17,113 bases of DNA, taken from the NCBI GenBank assembly GCA_031270785.1, contig JAISWM010000028.1, positions 1 to 17,113 of the forward strand, written 5' to 3'. The notes under the pieces were generated by a model. The model was not told the DNA's origin. It saw only the letters and a list, made by a program, of their open reading frames with translations, and ran no database searches. Shown in pieces: positions 12,599-17,113 of the stretch. Positions within the stretch are counted from its first letter, which is position 1, and each line of letters starts with the position of its first letter. The translations under genes and the position numbers were made by a program. The stretch comes from Oscillospiraceae bacterium. Its GTDB lineage: Bacteria > Bacillota > Clostridia > Oscillospirales > Acutalibacteraceae.

Positions 12599-14740
12599 TT
12601 ATTTTCCTTTATTTTCCATTATGTACCCATATTCATTGAAATCTTCTTTAAGCAAAGTTTTCCCTTGTTTTTTTAGTTCATATTTGATGGCAGTCAATAT
12701 ATGCTTCATATTAAGAATTTTTTCCTCGCTCTTAGCAGCTAAAAATAAAGATGTAAGTGCTATATTTTTAATATTTCCTCCGGCAATTTCAAACTGCCTT
12801 GCCAAGTATTCAAAATCGATATCTTTTACTCTCGGGACGCTTTCAGGGTACATATTTCCCCATATTTTCCTGCGAGACTCTTTATCCGGGAATTCAAAAT
12901 GTATAACGTAACTGATTCTTCTAAAAAACGCACTGTCTATATTTTGCAAAAAATTTGTCGTCATTATAGTAATACCTTCATATTCTTCCATTTTTTGAAG
13001 CAGAAATGAAGTTTCAATATTGGCGTTTTTGTCGTGCGAATCTTTAACTTCTGTTCTTTTTCCGAAAAGCGCATCTGTTTCATCAAAAAACAATATTACA
13101 TTGCTGCTCTTTGCCTCGTTAAAAATACTATTTAAATTTTTTTCTGTTTCCCCTATATATTTCGACACTATCTGCGAAAGGTCAACCCTATAAATTTCCA
13201 GCCCCAAATCATTTGCAATCACGCCGGCCGCCATAGTTTTACCGGTACCCGGAGGCCCCGCAAACAGCATACTTATCCCTTTTCCGTAAAATATTCTGTT
13301 TTTCATTTTCCATTTGTCATAAACTATATGCTTGTACTTAACTTGCGCACAAGCGTTTTTTAACATCTCTTTTTCCTTAGGATTAAGCACCAAATCTTCC
13401 CATGTGTGTTTCGACTTTAGCCTTACGGCTTTTTCAGATAATGTATTAACTACCTGCGAATATGCGCATTCGCACATTTCTTTTTCATCGAGTTTCTTTT
13501 TGTTTTTTGATAAATATAAATTTTGAGCTCTATTGATCGTCCCCACTATTTGGCCTGGATTAAGATCAAATTTATTTGACATATCCACTGCTTTTACATT
13601 CGTAATATCTTTTATTCCCTCAAAATTTTCCGTCCAGAGGGTTAATCTTTCTTGACTGTCTAAATTTTCAAGATTAATCTGTAAAAATCTGTCCCCTCCC
13701 AAATCCACAACTTTTTTTAAATCCGTATCCGACAGCATAAATATTATCCTGGCGTATAACCCAATTTTATCGAATATAAAATCAATATTGTGTTGATATT
13801 TTGAAGTATCCGCATATAAAATATCAAGCCCTATAATGCCTATATACCCGCCGTTTAACGTTGCTTCTCTAAAGCACGTAATTAATATATTTTTAAACTT
13901 TTCCTTGTCGTCAATATGGCATTTTGAAATATTAATCATCGTTAAAGCTTCTTCCTGAATTTCGGCTACTCTCTTGATTATCGTACGTTTACCTATTCCG
14001 CTGTCCCCTTGTATATATATAAAAACAGTATCACGTTTGCCGGAAGACGTTATAAAGTTTTTAATATTTACCGCTATATCTTCCCTTATACAAAGCCTGA
14101 CATTTTTTGTCGGGAGCACTACTTTCGCTCCACTAAGTGAAAGATTTTTTTCGGAATTATATATTATAAAATCAAAAATCCGACTACTAACTTCAAATTT
14201 ATCATCTTCAAAACAAAGTGCGCCCAGTTTATATTTTGCATCATCTAAGATCTTACAGTCTGATTTTACGTTATCAATTTCATAAGAAAAATTATATATT
14301 TTATATAGAGTTTTGAGGTTTAGTTTTTTTTGCTCGAAAAAATCATTTATTCCGCCGAATAATTTACGCAATCTATTGCTTACCTTGCAGGATATCAATG
14401 CAATCACGCAAAACCATTCAAAAGTACTTAACTTGTACTTCCTTATCATATATTCCCCGGAATAAAATATTTTTTTATTTGCTTTTACTCTGTTATTTAT
14501 AAAAAATCTTGCGCTGCGAAAATCTTTTAAAGCAGTTTCTTTTGAAAATCCCATTTCCTCTTGTATCTTTTTTCTGTCATAAAACATGTTTGTATCAAAT
14601 TTTTTCACCTCATTAATAAATACTATATAACGAGCTGAAATTATTTCCACCCAGCTAAAGTTATCCTTCAAATATTCATCATAATTCTCGTATGGCTTTA
14701 ATATGTTATTCATATTAAAAAATTCCGCAAATTTTTCCAC
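12599..14740 (-). CDS. Tandem AAA+ ATPase with one degenerate and one canonical module
   Basis: The 713-residue protein has three parts. Residues 1-200 are helical with no motif I recognise, possibly a winged-helix or adaptor region. A first AAA-like module has a degenerate P-loop (GDSGIGKR, 245-252) and no Asp-Glu Walker B. A second module is complete: Walker A GPPGTGKT (495-502), Walker B ILFFDETD (549-555), a TTN sensor (594-596), an arginine finger in FFRRIS (607-608) and a GGN sensor-2 helix (654-656). This arrangement resembles the AAA ATPases found with extracellular contractile injection systems and related SpoVK-like ATPases; that is a family likeness, not proof. No sheath, baseplate or tube gene is here. 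Start: GTG at 14740 with AGAGG 8 nt upstream. The active module should act as a hexameric remodelling or loading ATPase in the cytoplasm. Confidence 0.85.
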   Translation of the reverse strand: MEKFAEFFNMNNILKPYENYDEYLKDNFSWVEIISARYIVFINEVKKFDTNMFYDRKKIQEEMGFSKETALKDFRSARFFINNRVKANKKIFYSGEYMIRKYKLSTFEWFCVIALISCKVSNRLRKLFGGINDFFEQKKLNLKTLYKIYNFSYEIDNVKSDCKILDDAKYKLGALCFEDDKFEVSSRIFDFIIYNSEKNLSLSGAKVVLPTKNVRLCIREDIAVNIKNFITSSGKRDTVFIYIQGDSGIGKRTIIKRVAEIQEEALTMINISKCHIDDKEKFKNILITCFREATLNGGYIGIIGLDILYADTSKYQHNIDFIFDKIGLYARIIFMLSDTDLKKVVDLGGDRFLQINLENLDSQERLTLWTENFEGIKDITNVKAVDMSNKFDLNPGQIVGTINRAQNLYLSKNKKKLDEKEMCECAYSQVVNTLSEKAVRLKSKHTWEDLVLNPKEKEMLKNACAQVKYKHIVYDKWKMKNRIFYGKGISMLFAGPPGTGKTMAAGVIANDLGLEIYRVDLSQIVSKYIGETEKNLNSIFNEAKSSNVILFFDETDALFGKRTEVKDSHDKNANIETSFLLQKMEEYEGITIMTTNFLQNIDSAFFRRISYVIHFEFPDKESRRKIWGNMYPESVPRVKDIDFEYLARQFEIAGGNIKNIALTSLFLAAKSEEKILNMKHILTAIKYELKKQGKTLLKEDFNEYGYIMENKGK

Positions 14741-15219
14741 TCAGCATACCTCTTTTATCGGTCATGTCTCAAAATAGTTGAAATTCCTTCTTTCGCCCCC
14801 CGCCGTGGGCGGGGGGTGAAAGATATTATCCACTAATTTGGGTCACAACCCTTTTATCACATAAATAAGCTATTGCCCCACCTAATAGACGGGGACAATG
14901 ATTGCTTTAAACTTTTTTAAGTTAAATCACTATTAATAAAAGCTTTTAAAAACAGCGGTAATTTTGTTTTTTCCCCCGCCTGTGGCGGGGGGAGAAAAAG
15001 ATATAGCTGTTTTACTTGAAAAAGTTACATTCATTTGTGCACTCTTTCCCAATAGGCTCGCGGTGAAAGAGCCAGTCTTAAAATAATTGAATTTTTTTCT
15101 TTTTCCCACCCGCCACAGGCGGTAGGAAAAGATATTATCCACTAATTCGAACCACCACTCGGTGAAAGAGTTACAAAAGTTTAGACTTTTTAAGTTAAAT
15201 CACTATAATTATATCAAAT
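14741..15219. repeat. 479-bp intergenic block of mixed palindromic repeats
   Basis: Only repeats are seen; a 69-codon minus-strand frame here is built from them. Family C copy: TCAAAATAGTTGAAATTCC, hairpin near 14783-14822 (GCCCCCCGCC, loop GTG), GATATTATCCACTAATTTGG. Then a decayed family D hairpin (near 14874-14900) with TTAAGTTAAATCACTAT, a family A half with hairpin near 14972-14998 (loop TGT), an ACTCTTTCC hairpin near 15039-15071, a second family C copy with hairpin near 15101-15130, and another TTAAGTTAAATCACTATA tail (15189-15207). Confidence 0.8.
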
Positions 15220-15768
15220 CTAAAAAAGCTTGCCGTTTTTTATTCCAAAGCCTTTTACAGTTTTTGCTGATTCTTTTTGTGAACCTGTAAGAGACTTCAT
15301 ATCTTTATGATGTTCATTATCTTTATTTTTTCCACCTGAAATATCTATAATCGCATTCCCAATCTTATGAATATCTCTTTTATATTTGGATCCGAGACCA
15401 GCCGCACATGTTGTACTGTCGAACATACCTCCAGCGGTTTTTCTGTTACTAACATCGTCATAGACGTCACAGCCCACCTTGCCAGCTCCAAGTAATAAAG
15501 CTAAAACAACACTTATATTAAATACATATTTTATCGCGTCTCCCAAAGACGTTCCCCCGCCTATGGCTTCCAGCTCTTCGTCGGTAAGGTTTACTTCACC
15601 GTTTAGTGCTGCGGTTAGCTTCGTGCGTATCTTTTTGGCGTCATCTAAGCTAACATTTATATCTTTTTCTTCAAGAGTACTTTTAAAGTCTTCATCGGTT
15701 CTTTGGTTAAGAAGTTTTTGAATAAATTCCTTATCCTGAGCTATTTCTGTTAATTTATCTTTATCCAT
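15220..15768 (-). CDS. Nif11-like double-glycine leader protein with a 110-residue core
   Basis: This 182-residue protein has a leader of about 72 residues (start MDKDKLTEIAQDKEFIQKLL, end NLTDEELEAIGGG). It has the spacing of Nif11-like leaders but is distant from the pair at 1661 and 2352. The core has one hydrophobic segment (about 80-97, VFNISVVLALLLGAG). A polar, Gly/Lys-rich tail with two Cys (C100 and C117) and a second ISGG follows. Start: AAGGGGAG about 10 nt before the ATG, promoter at 15811-15842. By family analogy the core would be released by a C39-type peptidase transporter. The core is longer than usual for a peptide bacteriocin and might be a small membrane-acting toxin or effector. 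No immunity gene is evident beside it. Confidence 0.82.
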   Translation of the reverse strand: MDKDKLTEIAQDKEFIQKLLNQRTDEDFKSTLEEKDINVSLDDAKKIRTKLTAALNGEVNLTDEELEAIGGGTSLGDAIKYVFNISVVLALLLGAGKVGCDVYDDVSNRKTAGGMFDSTTCAAGLGSKYKRDIHKIGNAIIDISGGKNKDNEHHKDMKSLTGSQKESAKTVKGFGIKNGKLF

Positions 15769-15810
15769 AATTTTTTTCTCCCCTTTTATTATAATATATC
15801 TACCATATGC

Positions 15811-15842
15811 ATTATATTATCATATTGCAATAATTTAGTCAA
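15811..15842 (-). promoter_or_regulatory. Probable promoter of the leader gene at 15220-15768
   Basis: On the complement, TTGACT (15837-15842) is followed by overlapping -10 candidates: TAATAT after 17 nt or TATAAT after 20 nt (15811-15816). The -35 box is the same as in the other leader genes; the -10 register is uncertain. Confidence 0.45.
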
Positions 15843-15910
15843 AGATTTTATATTTAAATTATTAATTGGCACTAATAATTTGCGCCATTGTGATATATTC
15901 GGTGATATAG

Positions 15911-15960
15911 CAAAAACCATTTGAAAACGTAAATAATACCACGTTTTCAAATGGTTTTTG
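15911..15960. repeat. Perfect 20-bp inverted repeat, a family A derivative without the C-rich core
   Basis: CAAAAACCATTTGAAAACGT (15911-15930) and its exact reverse complement (15941-15960) flank a 10-bp loop (AAATAATACC). The arm and loop match the right end of the family A elements at 1346-1543, here mirrored with the C-rich centre missing. Confidence 0.9.
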
Positions 15961-16329
15961 ATATAATAGACCTGTCCGCAAACCTCACAGAGCGCAAACT
16001 ATCGGAAAATGCATCACTTAAAAAATGGCTTTGCATCAAAATCCGGTTGTGGGTCAAAATAGTTGAAATCCCTTCTTTTCCCCCCGCCTATGGCGGGGGT
16101 GGAAGATATTATCAATTAACTCGGATCACCACACAAAATCTCCTGGGAGTATTTTTATACGCCGTCGTCGATTTTGATTGCAATCTGTAAAGTTTACGGG
16201 CAGGTCTAATATCTTTCTCCCCCTCCGATTCGAGGGGGGAAAAAGAAAAAGTTTCAATTATTTTGAGACATAATTGACCGTACGAACGAATTTATTTTAA
16301 TTAAGTATAGACAGGGTTGTAATCCAAAA
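15961..16329. repeat. Repeat block before murD
   Basis: 15966-16046 is a second copy of the element at 2908-2960, with about 28 extra bases near its start. A family C copy follows (GGGTCAAAATAGTTGAAATC, hairpin near 16078-16103, GATATTATCAATTAACTCGG). A second partial family C copy has a hairpin near 16216-16240 (CTCCCCCTC, loop near CGATTCG) and the arm AGTTTCAATTATTTTGAGAC. No gene is seen; a 79-codon frame at 15951-16190 is repeat-derived. Confidence 0.75.
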
Positions 16330-16689
16330 ATGAATGAAAAATATAAAAATTTTCTAAAATACATAAAAGACAAAAACATAATGTTTTGCGGGATGGGAAG
16401 AAGTAACATTCCGCTCGCAGCTATGTTTTCAAATTATGCAAATAAAATTATTATCTATGATAATATGAGCAAAAAAGACTTAAAAAGTCGAATATCTTTA
16501 TTTCCTCAAAATATTGAATACAGATTAGGAAACAAAAGTTTAGGAAATTTAGACATGGATATTATATTTCGCACGCCGGGGATGAATTATTTTTCAAACG
16601 AATTAACTTTAGCTAAGAAAAAAGGAATAGCAGTAACATCTGAAATGGAAGTGTTTTTTGATGTTTGCCCATGCAAAATAATAGGCTAA
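16330..16689 (+). CDS. murD: UDP-N-acetylmuramoylalanine--D-glutamate ligase, N-terminal fragment (frameshifted)
   Basis: These 119 residues correspond to the N-terminal Rossmann domain of MurD, which binds the UDP-MurNAc-Ala substrate. It starts IMFCGMGRSNIPLAAMF, and IIFRTPGMNYFSNELTLAKK plus VTSEMEVFF are typical of the family just before the ATP-binding P-loop. The frame stops at 16687-16689, right where VTGSDGKTT should follow KIIG. The missing part continues in the -1 frame from 16686, so one base is lacking near 16684-16686. MurD adds D-glutamate to the peptidoglycan precursor in the cytoplasm and is normally essential. The start has no strong ribosome binding site but gives the normal N-terminus. 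Confidence 0.85.
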   Translation: MNEKYKNFLKYIKDKNIMFCGMGRSNIPLAAMFSNYANKIIIYDNMSKKDLKSRISLFPQNIEYRLGNKSLGNLDMDIIFRTPGMNYFSNELTLAKKKGIAVTSEMEVFFDVCPCKIIG

Positions 16690-17113
16690 CAGGCAGCGAC
16701 GGTAAAACTACTGTTACAACCATAATATCGGAAATATTAAAACAAAGCGGTAAAAAAGTACATATAGGTGGAAATATTGGTTTGCCGTTGCTTCCTAAGA
16801 TTAATGAAATTCATTGCGATGATATTGCAGTTGTGGAACTATCCAGTTTTCAATTAATATCAATGAGAAAAAGTCCGGATGTAGCCGTAATTACTAATTT
16901 GTCGCCAAATCATTTAGACGTTCATAAAAACATGAACGAGTACATAGAGGCTAAAAAAAATATTATTCTGCATCAAAATGCGTTTTCTAAAACTATACTC
17001 AATCTGGATAATCAAATTACTAAAAGTTTAAGTAAATACGCACGGGGGCAAAATATATTTTTCACAAGGCGGGGAAAAACGGGTATAGCCAATACCCTTG
17101 AAAAACACCTAAT
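16671..17113 (+). CDS. murD: MurD, central ATPase part in the shifted frame (3' end outside window)
   Basis: The frame is open from the ATG at 16671 (M-Q-N-N-R-L) to the window edge. From 16686 it matches the MurD middle domain: P-loop TGSDGKTTVTTI, GGNIGLPLL, the ELSSFQL motif and TNLSPNHLDVHKNMNEYIEA, in family order and with no further stops. It would bind ATP and Mg and activate the substrate carboxylate. The 16671 ATG overlaps the upstream fragment by 19 nt, so two-piece translation is conceivable, but it has no ribosome binding site. A sequencing or assembly error, or a real one-base deletion, is more likely. The C-terminal glutamate-binding domain lies beyond the window. Confidence 0.8.
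   Translation, partial: MQNNRLTGSDGKTTVTTIISEILKQSGKKVHIGGNIGLPLLPKINEIHCDDIAVVELSSFQLISMRKSPDVAVITNLSPNHLDVHKNMNEYIEAKKNIILHQNAFSKTILNLDNQITKSLSKYARGQNIFFTRRGKTGIANTLEKHL

Noticed and set aside
14933..15142. Minus-strand ORF of 69 codons
   Set aside because: Made entirely of family A and C repeat arms and hairpins, with no start signals.
16671..16689. Programmed -1 ribosomal frameshift in murD
   Set aside because: The zero-frame codons around the junction (AAA ATA ATA GGC TAA) form no canonical X XXY YYZ slippery heptamer and no obvious downstream stimulator is visible.

Overview
The window is AT-rich and reads as a low-GC Firmicute, most likely a member of the Clostridia. Starts are preceded by AGGAGG-like ribosome binding sites, promoters are sigma-A-like, and an HPr kinase/phosphorylase (HprK), a YcdX-type PHP phosphatase and a MurD of the GSDGKTT type are present. 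About 30% is non-coding and is almost entirely packed with small palindromic repeats, and murD is frameshifted. Dense repeats and gene decay suggest a host-restricted or symbiotic lineage, but that is inference and I cannot name the species.

Layout: 1-1205 (-) is the N-terminal part of a membrane dCache sensor. 1539-2906 holds two tandem minus-strand genes that share a nearly identical Nif11-like double-glycine leader but carry different C-terminal cores. 2907-3470 is a repeat array. 3641-3985 (+) is a small Gly/Ala-rich membrane-active-looking protein behind a consensus promoter and a structured leader. 4665-5606 (+) is a secreted zinc phospholipase C. 6030-7223 (+) is a two-gene operon of secreted proteins of unknown function. 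7630-8592 (+) is hprK. 8875-10266 (+) is a 463-aa protein with a double-glycine leader and two tandem repeats of about 144 residues. 10466-11194 (+) is the PHP phosphatase. 11372-12043 (-) is an unknown Lys-rich helical protein. 12298-12492 (-) is a 64-aa double-glycine peptide just downstream of a 713-aa tandem-AAA ATPase (12599-14740, -). 15220-15768 (-) is another Nif11-leader protein. 16330-17113 (+) is murD, broken by a one-base frameshift and cut by the window end.

The main theme is a dispersed set of five genes with leaders ending in LEKISGG, LEAITGG or LEAIGGG, carrying unrelated cargo from about 40 to nearly 400 residues. Known relatives of this leader direct cleavage and export by C39-peptidase ABC transporters, sometimes after RiPP modification; neither enzyme is in the window. 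Together with the secreted phospholipase and the secreted pair, this suggests an exported-protein (toxin or effector) repertoire surrounded by housekeeping genes.

The second theme is the intergenic DNA. More than 30 hairpins of the form C(n)GCC-loop-GGCG(n) lie in nearly every gap, embedded in at least three repeat families with conserved inverted arms. They have T before and A after the stem, the opposite of an intrinsic terminator, and look like non-autonomous mobile palindromes.
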